Assembly (NCBI GenBank): GCA_022649665.1
Contig: JALCOL010000004.1
Coordinates: 143,923 to 207,922 of the forward strand
From: Enterococcaceae bacterium
Lineage (GTDB): Bacteria > Bacillota > Bacilli > Lactobacillales > Enterococcaceae
Reading direction: 5' to 3'
Length of the DNA stretch: 64,000 bases
The notes beneath the pieces were generated by a model. It did no database searches. It saw nothing but the letters and a program-made list of their open reading frames with translations, and was not told where the DNA came from. A program made the translations under genes and the position numbers. Position 1 is the stretch's first letter; each line of letters opens with the position of its first letter. Positions 8,913-18,195 of this stretch are shown here, piece by piece.

Positions 8913-10673
8913 GTGGTAAAGATCGATCAGACATGGGTCCTTGACAAAGTCAATGGTCCTGAAGATGTGAAAAAATTAACAGTGCCCGAGATGAAAAAAA
9001 TGGCTGGCGAAATGCGCAAATTGATCTTGAACCGCGACAGCAAAGTCGGCGGACATGTCGGCCCCAATTTGGGAGTCGTCGAGTTGACGATCGCTTTCCA
9101 TTATGTTTTTGATTCGCCGAAAGACAAGATCATCTGGGATGTTTCCCATCAGTCCTATGGCCATAAAATTTTGACCGGCCGCAAACAAGGGTTTGAAGAT
9201 GGGCACTTTTCAGAGATCTCCGGGTTTACCAGCCCGGCGGAAAGTCCGCACGATTTCTTTACGATCGGCCATACATCGACTTCGATCGGCTTAGCGACCG
9301 GTCTGGCGACGGCTCGCGATCTGCAAGGAGAAAAAGGGAACGTCGTTGCTTTGATCGGCGACGGCTCACTCAGCGGCGGCTTGGCGTTTGAAGGCTTGAA
9401 TAATGCGGGCTTATTAAAGTCGAATCTGATCATTATCGTCAATGATAATCAGATGTCGATCGATGAAGATCACGGCAGCCTTTACCCGCATCTGGCAGAA
9501 CTGCGCCGGACCAATGGGAAATCGGCAAATAATATTTTTAAAGCGTTGGGATTCGATTACCGCTATCTTGGCGAAGGCAATGAGCTGGAAAAGGTCATCG
9601 CTTTATTCCAAGATATCAAAGATATCGATCATCCGATCGTTTTGCATATTTGCACAGAAAAAGGGCTTGGCTATCCGCTGGCGATGGAGCATAAAATGGA
9701 GTTTCACTGGAAGCCGCCTTTTGATTTGAAGACCGGGAAGAACCTTCGAAAGCTCCCGGCCGAAACGTATAACAAGATCATGATGGATTATCTGGAAAAG
9801 CGGATCCGTGAAGATGATCCAAAAGTCGTCGCGATCGATGCCGCTATTCCGGGGACTTTCGGCTTGACGCGCATTAAAGAAGATTATCCGGAACGCTATT
9901 TCGATGCGGGGATCGCTGAGCAATTCACGATCACTTTTGCAACGGCACTCGCGTCTGCCGGCGTGCGGCCGGTCGTCTTTCATGCCAGTACTTTCCTGCA
10001 GCGGGCTTATGATCAGCTGGTCCATGACCTGGCGATCAATAAAAGCCCAGCAGTTTTGATCGTGGGAAGCGGGGACATTTCAGACAGTGACGAGACCCAT
10101 CAGGGCACATTTGATATTCCGATGATCACGAGTATTCCGAATATCAAATATTTAGCGCCGACGACCAAAGAAGAACTGCTGTCGATGCTTGATTGGGCAC
10201 TCGCGCAAAAAGAGATGCCGGTGGCGATCCGTTTGCCGGAACACCGCGTGCAGCATGGGGAAGTTTTGACGAACGATTACTCCCAGCCGCTTTATCAATT
10301 TTTGCAACGCGGCACAAAAGTCGCGGTTTTAGGGCTTGGCGGATTCTTGCCGCTAGCTGAAGAAGTGATCAGCGATCTGAAAGAAAAGGGGATCCAAGGC
10401 ACGTTGATCAATCCGGGAACGATCTCAGAGTTGGATGAGGGAGCGCTTGAAGAGCTCAAAAAAGACCATCAAGTCGTCATCACGCTGGAAGACGGTTCGC
10501 TGGACGGCGGTTTCGGTGAACAGGTCGACCATTTTTACAGCGATGCGCAAATGAACGTACTGAACTACGGCGCGCTGAAAGAATTTAATGAAGATGTTAC
10601 GCGCGAAATTTTGTATGACCGCTATCATTTGAAAGCTGCTGAGATCGCAGACGAGGCTATGCAAAGATTATAA
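8913..10673 (+). CDS. dxs: 1-deoxy-D-xylulose-5-phosphate synthase-like protein
   Basis: Thiamine-diphosphate enzyme that condenses pyruvate and glyceraldehyde 3-phosphate to DXP, precursor of isoprenoids (MEP pathway), thiamine and pyridoxal. At 586 residues it is slightly shorter than the usual 620. DVSHQSYGHKILTG, GDGSLSGGLAFEGLNNAG (the ThDP motif) and AGIAEQFTITFATALASAG are diagnostic. The GTG at 8913 is preferred: GGAAAGG (8897-8903) lies nine bases upstream, whereas the ATG at 8904 directly abuts it. No other MEP gene is in the window, and relatives use the mevalonate route, so its purpose may be cofactor synthesis. Confidence 0.87.
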   Translation: MVKIDQTWVLDKVNGPEDVKKLTVPEMKKMAGEMRKLILNRDSKVGGHVGPNLGVVELTIAFHYVFDSPKDKIIWDVSHQSYGHKILTGRKQGFEDGHFSEISGFTSPAESPHDFFTIGHTSTSIGLATGLATARDLQGEKGNVVALIGDGSLSGGLAFEGLNNAGLLKSNLIIIVNDNQMSIDEDHGSLYPHLAELRRTNGKSANNIFKALGFDYRYLGEGNELEKVIALFQDIKDIDHPIVLHICTEKGLGYPLAMEHKMEFHWKPPFDLKTGKNLRKLPAETYNKIMMDYLEKRIREDDPKVVAIDAAIPGTFGLTRIKEDYPERYFDAGIAEQFTITFATALASAGVRPVVFHASTFLQRAYDQLVHDLAINKSPAVLIVGSGDISDSDETHQGTFDIPMITSIPNIKYLAPTTKEELLSMLDWALAQKEMPVAIRLPEHRVQHGEVLTNDYSQPLYQFLQRGTKVAVLGLGGFLPLAEEVISDLKEKGIQGTLINPGTISELDEGALEELKKDHQVVITLEDGSLDGGFGEQVDHFYSDAQMNVLNYGALKEFNEDVTREILYDRYHLKAAEIADEAMQRL

Positions 10674-10726
10674 AGTCAGATTACTTCGGGAGATTGTGAC
10701 AAAAGGGCGCAACTTCTTTAGATATC

Positions 10727-10762
10727 GGGATCATGACGAGCTTTAGGTCATGATCCCATTTT
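10727..10762 (+). terminator. terminator after dxs
   Basis: GGGATCATGAC pairs with GTCATGATCCC around a nine-base loop, followed by ATTTTT. It overlaps the last codons of the convergent YolD-like gene, so it sits exactly where the two transcripts meet. Confidence 0.8.
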
Positions 10763-11278
10763 TGTGTGCGGGAAAAGCGAAAGCTGTGCCGCTTCATCAT
10801 AAAAAGACTGATAATACTCGTTTTTGACAATCTGAATCGCGGGAACTTCTTCCGGCCGCAAAGCAAGCGGTGCGAGCGGCGCCGGCTCGAGCACAAACCA
10901 TTTTTGTTCGGCTTTGCAGGCAATATGGCGGACTTCCTCCCAAAAAAACTGCCGGTCATCGATGACAAAATAATCTTCATACGCTTCGCCGGTGAAAAAT
11001 CCGGTGAAACTGTCCAGCAGCCGGCCATAGCGGTCTTTCAAATTCAGCTGGATCACGACTTCGCGATGATACAAAAAAGATTCTGCCAAAACTCGATCGA
11101 CTGCCGAACGGCTCATTTGCGGCAAAGGCGGATTGTCTTTCAGCGCTTCTTGTTCATTAGCACGGATCCCCTTGACGAGCTCATCCATTGCATACGCTGT
11201 GCCCCATTTCAGACCGAACGGCCGGTCGTGGTAGAGATTATAGTCTTTGAATTCCTTTCGGCTTCTTTTTTTGCTCAT
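10748..11278 (-). CDS. YolD-like protein, partner of the Y-family polymerase
   Basis: Protein of 176 residues with a basic N-terminus and the DRPFGLKWGTAYAMDELVKG motif, followed by a YolD-like beta domain (VVIQLNLKDRYGRLLDSFTG, WEEVRHIACK). YolD genes are regularly found beside uvrX/umuC-type polymerases in Bacilli. The ATG at 11278 is nine bases after GGAAGGAG; the GTG at 11284 is too close to it. The gene overlaps the upstream polymerase gene by 41 bases, so the two are certainly co-transcribed and share SOS control. Confidence 0.82.
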   Translation of the reverse strand: MSKKRSRKEFKDYNLYHDRPFGLKWGTAYAMDELVKGIRANEQEALKDNPPLPQMSRSAVDRVLAESFLYHREVVIQLNLKDRYGRLLDSFTGFFTGEAYEDYFVIDDRQFFWEEVRHIACKAEQKWFVLEPAPLAPLALRPEEVPAIQIVKNEYYQSFYDEAAQLSLFPHTKMGS

Positions 11279-12638
11279 CTTCACCGACTCCTTCCAAACC
11301 GGCCATTCCGCCCGCGTGCCCGCCGATCAGCGAGGAACGTGCGATCGCGCGCCCGCCTTTTAAGAGCGAATTCGCGTGGACGATCGAACGGAAGCCGAAT
11401 TTTTTGCGGATCGCATCGATCACGAAATCGACTTTGGCAGCTTTGATCTGTTCTTCTGGATCATCAAAAAGATTCAGCTGCAAAGCACTCGTAAAAATCA
11501 ATTTGGCACAGTTGACGCCGATGTGGCGTACGACTTGGCGGGTATAATGCTGCTGGAAAATATAAAGGAGGTGGCGCGCCAGGTCTTTTGTCGCGTTGGT
11601 CGGCGGGATGCGCAGCTGCTGATGGAAGCCGCCTTGCCCGAATTCATCGACATAGCTCAGCGAATAGCCGACCCACAAACTGACGACTTGCGCTTTGGCG
11701 CCCATCCGCCGCAAGCGGGTCGCGACTTGATCGGCCATTTCTTTGATCACGACTTCGATCTCGGCTTTTTGGGTATAATCGCGGTTCAAAACTTGCGAAT
11801 TGCCGACGCTTTTGCTCTTTGGCTGGTACGTTTGTCCGAGAAACGAGCGGTCGATCCCCCAAGCGTGTGCATAAAGCTGTGTGCCGATGACCCCTAAACT
11901 GTCCTTTAAAACAAAATAGTTGGCATGTGCCAAGTCATCCACCGAATGGATCCCAAGACGGCGGAGTCTTTTGGCGGTCCGGCGCCCGATCCCCCACATA
12001 TTTTCCAAAGGCATGATTTTTTTCCAGACTGTTTCAGGGACATCTTGGTAGCGCCATTCTGCTTTCATCGTCGGGGTGTGTTTGCTTTCATTGTCCAAAG
12101 CTAATTTTGCAAGCAGCGGGTTGTCGCCGATCCCGCAAGTCGTATAGATCCCTGTTTGCCGGTAGACATCGCGCTGGATCATTTGCGCCATTTTCCAAGC
12201 GGAATCGAGGCCGAACATTTGCATGCCGTCGGTCACATCGATAAAGGATTCGTCGACACTATAGACGTGGTGATTTTTTTCGTCAGCATATTTTTTGTAG
12301 ATCGCGTTGATCTCCATATTTTTTTGCATATAAAGCGCCATCCGCGGCGGAACGATCGCGAGACTCTTCGGATAAGGAAAGGGCAGGTCGCGTGCGCGTG
12401 AGATATTATTGATGCCGTACACTTTTTTTGCCATCGGACTGGAAGCCAAGATCAAGCCGCTGCCGCGTTCACGCGGATCCAGACTGGGATAGCTCATGAC
12501 GACCAGTTCTTTTGTGAGCGGATTCCAGTTCCGCTCGACACACTCGACGCTGGCATAAAAGGATTTGCAGTCGATGCAGAGAATATCGCGCGAAGGCTCT
12601 TTGTCATAGTCGAAGACAGGATTTTGATTGAATTCCAC
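11238..12638 (-). CDS. Y-family DNA polymerase (UmuC/UvrX type)
   Basis: Translesion DNA polymerase of 466 residues. The catalytic acidic residues are in ILCIDCKSFYASVE and VYSVDESFIDVTD; the helix-hairpin-helix MWGIGRRTAKRLRRLGI follows, then a little-finger domain. The length and motifs fit the UmuC/UvrX group of Bacilli, not DinB/Pol IV. The GTG at 12638 follows GAGGTGG; reading frames extending upstream to 12791 run through the SOS box and promoter region. The LexA box 20 bases upstream predicts induction by DNA damage. The YolD-like gene downstream is translationally coupled. Confidence 0.92.
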   Translation of the reverse strand: MEFNQNPVFDYDKEPSRDILCIDCKSFYASVECVERNWNPLTKELVVMSYPSLDPRERGSGLILASSPMAKKVYGINNISRARDLPFPYPKSLAIVPPRMALYMQKNMEINAIYKKYADEKNHHVYSVDESFIDVTDGMQMFGLDSAWKMAQMIQRDVYRQTGIYTTCGIGDNPLLAKLALDNESKHTPTMKAEWRYQDVPETVWKKIMPLENMWGIGRRTAKRLRRLGIHSVDDLAHANYFVLKDSLGVIGTQLYAHAWGIDRSFLGQTYQPKSKSVGNSQVLNRDYTQKAEIEVVIKEMADQVATRLRRMGAKAQVVSLWVGYSLSYVDEFGQGGFHQQLRIPPTNATKDLARHLLYIFQQHYTRQVVRHIGVNCAKLIFTSALQLNLFDDPEEQIKAAKVDFVIDAIRKKFGFRSIVHANSLLKGGRAIARSSLIGGHAGGMAGLEGVGEDEQKKKPKGIQRL

Positions 12639-12657
12639 AACAGTCCACCTCGATATA

Positions 12658-12671
12658 CAAACGTATGTTCG
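12658..12671 (-). promoter_or_regulatory. LexA (SOS) box
   Basis: Read on the minus strand, CGAACATACGTTTG fits the Gram-positive LexA/DinR consensus CGAACRNRYGTTYG at every position. It lies 20 bases before the start codon of the Y-family polymerase, the expected operator position. Confidence 0.9.
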
Positions 12672-12806
12672 CATAAATTGTAAGCGGCAGAATGGAAATT
12701 TGTCAAGCAGAAGATCGTTGGAGAGCTCACAATGGTCGAAAATATGATTGACTGCTATGATAAAAGAAAGCAGCGGACACGATGGCGGCAAAAGGGAGGG
12801 ACCACG

Positions 12807-13202
12807 GTGAAAAAAACTTTATTGATCGGTCTGGGTTTTTTGATGTTCGGTTTAGGGACACTCGGGATTTTTCTGCCCTTTCTGCCGACGACGATTTTTT
12901 ATTTATTGACCGCTTTTTTCTGGCTGCGCAGCTCAGCCAAACTGCATCAGCGCTTTATATCTTCAGAAAAATATCAGCAATTCGTCGCGGAGCCGCTGCT
13001 CCAAAAGAAAATCACGAATAAAGGAATGGTCAAAATGTTCGTGATGATGGGGATCATTTTCTTGATCCCGGGACTGTTGATCAATAATTTTCTGATGCGA
13101 TTTGCCTTAGCACTGATTTATTTCGCACATGTCGGCGGATTGACTTTCTATTTGCGCGGGAAAAAGGTCAAAAGAAAAGAAATGGGTGAAATCGAATCAT
13201 GA
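12807..13202 (+). CDS. DUF454 (YbaN-like) membrane protein
   Basis: Membrane protein of 131 residues with the DUF454 pattern GLGTLGIFLPFLPTTIFYLLTAFFWLRSS-like core (here about residues 15-45) and two further hydrophobic segments near the C-terminus. Function is unknown in the family. The GTG at 12807 follows AGGGAGGG. Its stop overlaps the start of the next gene (ATGA), tying it to the CydDC-like exporter genes, a pairing that suggests a helper role in that system. Confidence 0.82.
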   Translation: MKKTLLIGLGFLMFGLGTLGIFLPFLPTTIFYLLTAFFWLRSSAKLHQRFISSEKYQQFVAEPLLQKKITNKGMVKMFVMMGIIFLIPGLLINNFLMRFALALIYFAHVGGLTFYLRGKKVKRKEMGEIES

Positions 13203-14917
13203 TCGATAAACGACTGTTTAAATTAGTGGATTTCAAGCCGATCACACTGATCGTGTTCTTCCGGCTGCTGCAGCTTGCCTGTTCGATCGGGATCTGGCTG
13301 ATCGTAAGCACAGCGCTTGCTCAGCTGATCCAGCACCGAACACTGCTTCATCCGTGGCTGGATCTGGTTGGGATCGGGCTGTTTTATTTGGCGAAAAGTC
13401 TGCTGAATCGTTTGACTGAGGTGCAGACCTATGATGCTTCGGCTGTTTTGCGGCTCGATTTGCGCGAGCAGGTACTGCAAAAGGCGATTCGGCTGGGGCG
13501 CAACAAAGAACAACTGCCGGCAACGACGCTGACACAGTTATCGGTCGACGGGATCGATCAGCTGGAGATCTATTACGGCCGCTTTCTGCCGCAACTATTC
13601 TACTGCATTTTTGCATCGCTGCTGCTCTTTTTTGTCCTGCTCTTTTTTGCTTGGCAGCCGGCACTGATCTTGTTTCTCGGGATCCCGCTGATCCCGCTGA
13701 CGATCATGATGGTCATGAAGATCGCCAAAAAAGTATTGGCCCGTTATTGGGGTCGTTATACGAATCTCGGACAGAAATTTTATGAAAATTTAGAAGGATT
13801 CAGTGTGATCGCAGCCTTCGATTTGGAAGATGAAAAAGAAAAGGAAATGGTCGACGCAGCTGAAAAATTTCGCGAGATCACGATGAAGCTTTTGTCGATG
13901 CAGCTGAACTCGATCACGATCATGGATCTGATCTCTTACGGCGGGGCAGGGCTCGGGATCGGAGTTGCCTTGAAAACATATGCAGGCGGGAATTTGAGTT
14001 TGGCCGGGATGATCGTTTTCATCTTGCTGAGCGCTGAAGTCTTTATTCCGATGCGCCAGCTGGGTTCATTGTTTCATGTCGCGATGAACGGGATCAGCGC
14101 GACCGGCCGTTTGCTGGATTATTTAGCGCAGCCGGAAGCGCTCCACGGAAAAGAAACATTGACCGCACCGCTTGCGGAAGTTGCCTGTCGTGCGCTTTCT
14201 TTCGGCTATGAGAAAGACCGCGTATTGGAAGATATTTCATTGACGCTTGTAAAAGGAAAATTCCAAGCGTTCGTCGGCGAGTCCGGCAGCGGGAAAAGTA
14301 CATTAGCGCAAGTCCTTTTGGGAAACTTGCACGGTTATGAGGGAACATTGACATGGAATGAAAAAAAGATCGATACGCTCACCGATGAAGCGATCCGCCA
14401 GAAAGCGATCCTAGTCGATGAACAGGCTTACCTTTATGCGACGACGATCAAAGATAATCTCCTTTTAGCCAAACCGAATGCGACAACGGAAGAACTTTGG
14501 GAAGTGTTGGAGAAGACGGGCCTTAAAGCCGAGGTTTTGCAGATGCCGGGACAGCTGGAGATGAAGCTGCAGGAAAACGGCACAAATCTTTCCGGCGGTC
14601 AGCGCCAGCGGGTATTGATCGCTCAAGCGCTGCTGCGCGATGCCGATTTTTATGTATTTGATGAAGTCACTTCAGGAGTCGATCTTACAAGTGAAAAGCT
14701 GATTTTGCAGACGATCCAGTGTTTGGCAAAAGAAAAATTAGTCTTGTTCGTTTCCCACCGTTTATACAATGTTGAAAATGCAGATCAGATCTATGTGATT
14801 GCAGCCGGCAAGATCGTACAAGCCGGCAACGCTGAAAAGCTGCGGCAGGAAAAAGGTTTTTATCAGCAATACTTCATGATGGAAGAAAAAGTGCTGGGAG
14901 GCGGTGCACATGTATAA
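13199..14917 (+). CDS. CydD-like ABC exporter subunit (permease-ATPase)
   Basis: Half-transporter of 572 residues: an N-terminal six-helix membrane domain (1-310) and a C-terminal ATPase domain with Walker A GESGSGKST, signature LSGGQRQR and Walker B ending FDEVTSGVD. The conserved IDQLEIYYGRFLPQLFY segment of the membrane domain is typical of CydD, which with CydC exports thiols (cysteine, glutathione) and supports cytochrome bd assembly. It overlaps the CydC-like gene by 14 bases, indicating a heterodimer. No cydAB genes are adjacent, so substrate is inferred. Confidence 0.82.
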   Translation: MIDKRLFKLVDFKPITLIVFFRLLQLACSIGIWLIVSTALAQLIQHRTLLHPWLDLVGIGLFYLAKSLLNRLTEVQTYDASAVLRLDLREQVLQKAIRLGRNKEQLPATTLTQLSVDGIDQLEIYYGRFLPQLFYCIFASLLLFFVLLFFAWQPALILFLGIPLIPLTIMMVMKIAKKVLARYWGRYTNLGQKFYENLEGFSVIAAFDLEDEKEKEMVDAAEKFREITMKLLSMQLNSITIMDLISYGGAGLGIGVALKTYAGGNLSLAGMIVFILLSAEVFIPMRQLGSLFHVAMNGISATGRLLDYLAQPEALHGKETLTAPLAEVACRALSFGYEKDRVLEDISLTLVKGKFQAFVGESGSGKSTLAQVLLGNLHGYEGTLTWNEKKIDTLTDEAIRQKAILVDEQAYLYATTIKDNLLLAKPNATTEELWEVLEKTGLKAEVLQMPGQLEMKLQENGTNLSGGQRQRVLIAQALLRDADFYVFDEVTSGVDLTSEKLILQTIQCLAKEKLVLFVSHRLYNVENADQIYVIAAGKIVQAGNAEKLRQEKGFYQQYFMMEEKVLGGGAHV

Positions 14918-16565
14918 AAAAGGATTGATCCCTTGGCTTTTGAAAATGGCCGAGCCGCTGCGGGGCACGATGGCGCTGGCAGTCCTTTTAGGAACGATCA
15001 GCAATCTGGCAATCGTTGCGATCCCGGTCGTAGGGATCGACGCGGCACTCGCGCTTTTTGCCGGTCGGGAGGTGCCGACCACTAAGATCCTGCTGCTGCT
15101 TTTAGGGCTTGGAATCTTGCGCAGCGTCGCGCGCTACGCAGAACAGTACTGCAATCATGATATTGCGTTTCGTCTTTTGGCACTGATTCGCCAAAAAATG
15201 TTTGAACAGCTGCGCAAATTAGGACCAGCGCGCTTGACAGGTGTCAAAAGCGGCGAATTTATCACTGGGATCACAACAGACGTTGAGGCGCTTGAAGTTT
15301 TCTTTGCACATACGATCTCGCCGGTTTTGATCTACAGTTTGACGACGGTGATTTTCACGATCTTTCTAGGGATCCATTCATGGCTTTACGCAGTGATCCT
15401 CCTCGCGGCACTTTTGCTTGTCGGGGTATGGATCCCGCTTTCCAGCTACCGCCGCTATGAAACGGTCGCCGCTTCGCAGCATCAAGCAGTCGTCGGGTTG
15501 AGCCAAAGCGTGATGGAAGACATCCAAAGTTTGACGACGATCCGCCAGTTCGGAATGGAAAAGGAGCGGATCCAGCAGCTGCGGAAAGAAGGCGAAGCGA
15601 ATAATCATTACATGCGCGAGAAGCTCCACCAAGAAACGCAGCTGCGCAATCTTGGCGAAGCAGTGATGCTCCTGGCGGTACTTTTGATGACAGCTTGCGG
15701 GATCCTCTTTCATTTCACAGGAACGTTGATCGCTTTCGGCGTGATCCTAACGCTCAGTGCGTTCGGGCCGGCCTTTGCGCTTGCCAATTTGGCGAATGCA
15801 CTGCTTACGACGTTCTCAAGCGGCGGCCGTTTATATCAAATTTTTCAAGAAGCTCCGCCGCTGACTTTTCCGCCTGCTGATGCTGATCAGGAAACCGCGG
15901 CAACTGTTGAGGACGTGACGCTCCAGCATGCAGCTTTCAGTTATCCGCAGCAGCCGCTCGTTTTCGCGAATATCGATCTGGAGATCAAGCAGGGCGAAAC
16001 GGTCGGGATCGGCGGCCCGTCCGGTTCGGGAAAGAGTACCCTGATCAAGCTGCTGATGCGCTATTGGGATCCAACATCCGGCGTGATCAAGCTGAACGGG
16101 ACGCCGCTCGATGAGTTCAGCAAACATGGTTTGCGCCATTTGGAAGGCTTCTTCCAGCAGCGGACTTTCTTGTTTGATGATACGATCGAAAACAATATCA
16201 AGATCGGCAAGCGCACCGCAACACATGAAGAAGTGGAAGCAGCTGCTAAAAAAGCGGCCCTTCATGAGTGGATCATGACGCTGCCGGCTGGCTATCAGAC
16301 AAAAATGAGCCCGATCACCCGCCAAGTGTCTGATGGACAGAAGCAGCGGATCGGTTTGGCGCGTTTATTTCTGAAAGATGCTTCGCTGCTGCTTTTGGAC
16401 GAGCCGACGAGCAGTTTGGATTATTTGAATGAAATGGCGATCTTGAAAAATATCCAAGAACTGCAAAAAGAAAAGACGGTCGTGATCGTTTCGCATCGGC
16501 CGACGACGCTCAGCATCGCCAAGCGAAGATATGTTTTAAAAGATCAGCGATTGCTTAAAGAATAG
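14904..16565 (+). CDS. CydC-like ABC exporter subunit (permease-ATPase)
   Basis: Second half-transporter, 553 residues, with a membrane domain (1-310) and an ATPase domain. Walker A is GGPSGSGKST and Walker B LLLLDEPTSSLD, both intact. The signature motif is degenerate, VSDGQKQR instead of LSGGQ, as often seen in one subunit of heterodimeric exporters, suggesting an asymmetric pair of ATP sites with the CydD-like partner. GGGAGGCGGTG precedes the ATG. The operon DUF454-cydD-cydC ends at a terminator just downstream. Confidence 0.82.
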   Translation: MHMYKKGLIPWLLKMAEPLRGTMALAVLLGTISNLAIVAIPVVGIDAALALFAGREVPTTKILLLLLGLGILRSVARYAEQYCNHDIAFRLLALIRQKMFEQLRKLGPARLTGVKSGEFITGITTDVEALEVFFAHTISPVLIYSLTTVIFTIFLGIHSWLYAVILLAALLLVGVWIPLSSYRRYETVAASQHQAVVGLSQSVMEDIQSLTTIRQFGMEKERIQQLRKEGEANNHYMREKLHQETQLRNLGEAVMLLAVLLMTACGILFHFTGTLIAFGVILTLSAFGPAFALANLANALLTTFSSGGRLYQIFQEAPPLTFPPADADQETAATVEDVTLQHAAFSYPQQPLVFANIDLEIKQGETVGIGGPSGSGKSTLIKLLMRYWDPTSGVIKLNGTPLDEFSKHGLRHLEGFFQQRTFLFDDTIENNIKIGKRTATHEEVEAAAKKAALHEWIMTLPAGYQTKMSPITRQVSDGQKQRIGLARLFLKDASLLLLDEPTSSLDYLNEMAILKNIQELQKEKTVVIVSHRPTTLSIAKRRYVLKDQRLLKE

Positions 16566-16570
16566 ACTGC

Positions 16571-16607
16571 AGAGCTGCCCGATTTAAATGAAGGCGGCTC
16601 TTTTTAG
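16571..16607 (+). terminator. terminator after the CydDC-like operon
   Basis: AGAGCTGCC pairs with GGCGGCTCT (one G-T pair) around a 12-base loop and is followed by TTTT. Confidence 0.75.
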
Positions 16608-16691
16608 ATATAGAAAAATGGTATCGCCGGCTGCTTGCATTTTAACGAGCGGCTTTATATTATGTAGAGAAACAGCTTTGGAGGCACGCTT

Positions 16692-18191
16692 ATGACGAAA
16701 GAAAACCTTTCTGTTCCCACATTGATCATTATTATCGCGACGACGGTCTACTCTTTTTCCAGCATGTCGACCGCGTTTTATATGATGGGGATCAAATCAC
16801 TGCTTTGGTTCGTGATCAGCTGTCTTTTTTATTTTGTTCCTTATACGTTGATCGTTGCGCAATATACCCGCAAATACGGTGACCGCTACGGCACGATCTA
16901 TGACTGGCTGCGCGAGTCGCTCTCGCCCAAAGCGGCATTTGTGACGATCTGTCTATGGTATTGCGGGTATTTTACTTGGATCATCAGCTTGTTCATGAAG
17001 CTTGCGATCCCGCTGTCGATCCTGCTTTTCGGGGAAGACATCACGACGCATGCGACGCTTTTCGGCTTGCCGACACAATATTCGATGGCGCTTTTTGCGA
17101 TCATGGCACTTTTTTTGATCACTTGGCTGACGAGTCGCGGCTTTCAGCACATCATTTCGTTTCTCAAAGTCAGCAGTTTTGCGATGATCTTCCTGCTGTT
17201 TCTTTCGATCGCGAGCAATGGCCTTTTGATCAGCCGCCATCCACATGAGTTTCTGCCAAATCTCGTGCAGAGCTTCCAGATGCCGAGCTTTTTCAAAGGA
17301 ACCAATAATCATCTTTTGTCTCAACTGCCCTTTTTTATTTTTTCGATCACGGCATTTGGCGGTGTGGATACTGTTGCATCGCTTGCAGACCGGACAACCG
17401 GGAGCCGCAGCAGATTTCCGAAAGCGCTGCTTTACAGCTTAGGGATCGTGATCGCGCTTTATCTCGGCGGGATCGTTCTCTGGAGCGGCGCACATGATCT
17501 AAGTGTTTTGCGGGCGCAAAATCACGTACATCTCGGCAATTTGATGTATACCCTGATGGGCGAGCTGGCGCAGCGTTTGACCGAAACATTCAGCTTGTCT
17601 GCGCCGCACGCGGCGCTTTTATTCCAGCTGTTCATCCGCTATACCGCGTTCACGCTTTTCACCAGCTATCTCGGGCTGCTCTCCTCGATCACATATGGAC
17701 CGCTGAAAAGCTTGGTCACTGGTACGCCGAAAGCGCTCTGGCCGGGGAGGACAGCTGAATTGAATGCACATAAAATGCCGGCAAGGGCGCTGTGGTGTCA
17801 AGCCGCTGTCGTGGCGTTTTGCATTTTGCTCTTGTCGTTCAACAGCCGTTTGCTCGGCAACTTGTTCAACCAGCTGACATATATGACGGATGTCGCGCGC
17901 GCCTTGCCTTATTTTGTCGTAGCAATGAGCTATCCGTTTTTCTTGAAAAAAGCGATCATTCCGCTGGAAAAGATGATCATCCCGAATCAAAAAGCCAATG
18001 TTTTTTTGGCGCACAGTGTTTGTCTATGCATTTTGATCGCGGTTGCGTTTCAAATCTGGCAGCCGCTGATGACGAAAAGCTACCAAGACGCTTTTTCCTT
18101 GATTTTAGGACCGGCAGCATTTATATTTTTGGCGGAACGGCTTTTCCAAAAGTTTGAAAAACGCGCTGCACTTCGGTTGGAAAAGATGTGA
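16692..18191 (+). CDS. APC superfamily amino-acid permease (YjeM-like)
   Basis: Integral membrane protein of 499 residues with about 12 predicted helices. The start PTLIIIIATTVYSFSSM, the conserved GGVDTVASL segment in the middle and the overall length fit the glutamate/GABA-antiporter branch of the APC superfamily, near YjeM. The substrate is unknown. TTTGGAGGCACGCTT precedes the ATG. The gene ends four bases before sirB, so it likely shares the transcript of the sirB-sirC-hemC-hemD genes, raising the possibility that it imports something relevant to tetrapyrrole synthesis. Confidence 0.8.
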   Translation: MTKENLSVPTLIIIIATTVYSFSSMSTAFYMMGIKSLLWFVISCLFYFVPYTLIVAQYTRKYGDRYGTIYDWLRESLSPKAAFVTICLWYCGYFTWIISLFMKLAIPLSILLFGEDITTHATLFGLPTQYSMALFAIMALFLITWLTSRGFQHIISFLKVSSFAMIFLLFLSIASNGLLISRHPHEFLPNLVQSFQMPSFFKGTNNHLLSQLPFFIFSITAFGGVDTVASLADRTTGSRSRFPKALLYSLGIVIALYLGGIVLWSGAHDLSVLRAQNHVHLGNLMYTLMGELAQRLTETFSLSAPHAALLFQLFIRYTAFTLFTSYLGLLSSITYGPLKSLVTGTPKALWPGRTAELNAHKMPARALWCQAAVVAFCILLLSFNSRLLGNLFNQLTYMTDVARALPYFVVAMSYPFFLKKAIIPLEKMIIPNQKANVFLAHSVCLCILIAVAFQIWQPLMTKSYQDAFSLILGPAAFIFLAERLFQKFEKRAALRLEKM

Positions 18192-18195
18192 GCAA

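Noticed and set aside
11376..11897. Plus-strand frame of 173 codons
   Set aside because: Antisense to the Y-family polymerase; no family features and no ribosome-binding site.
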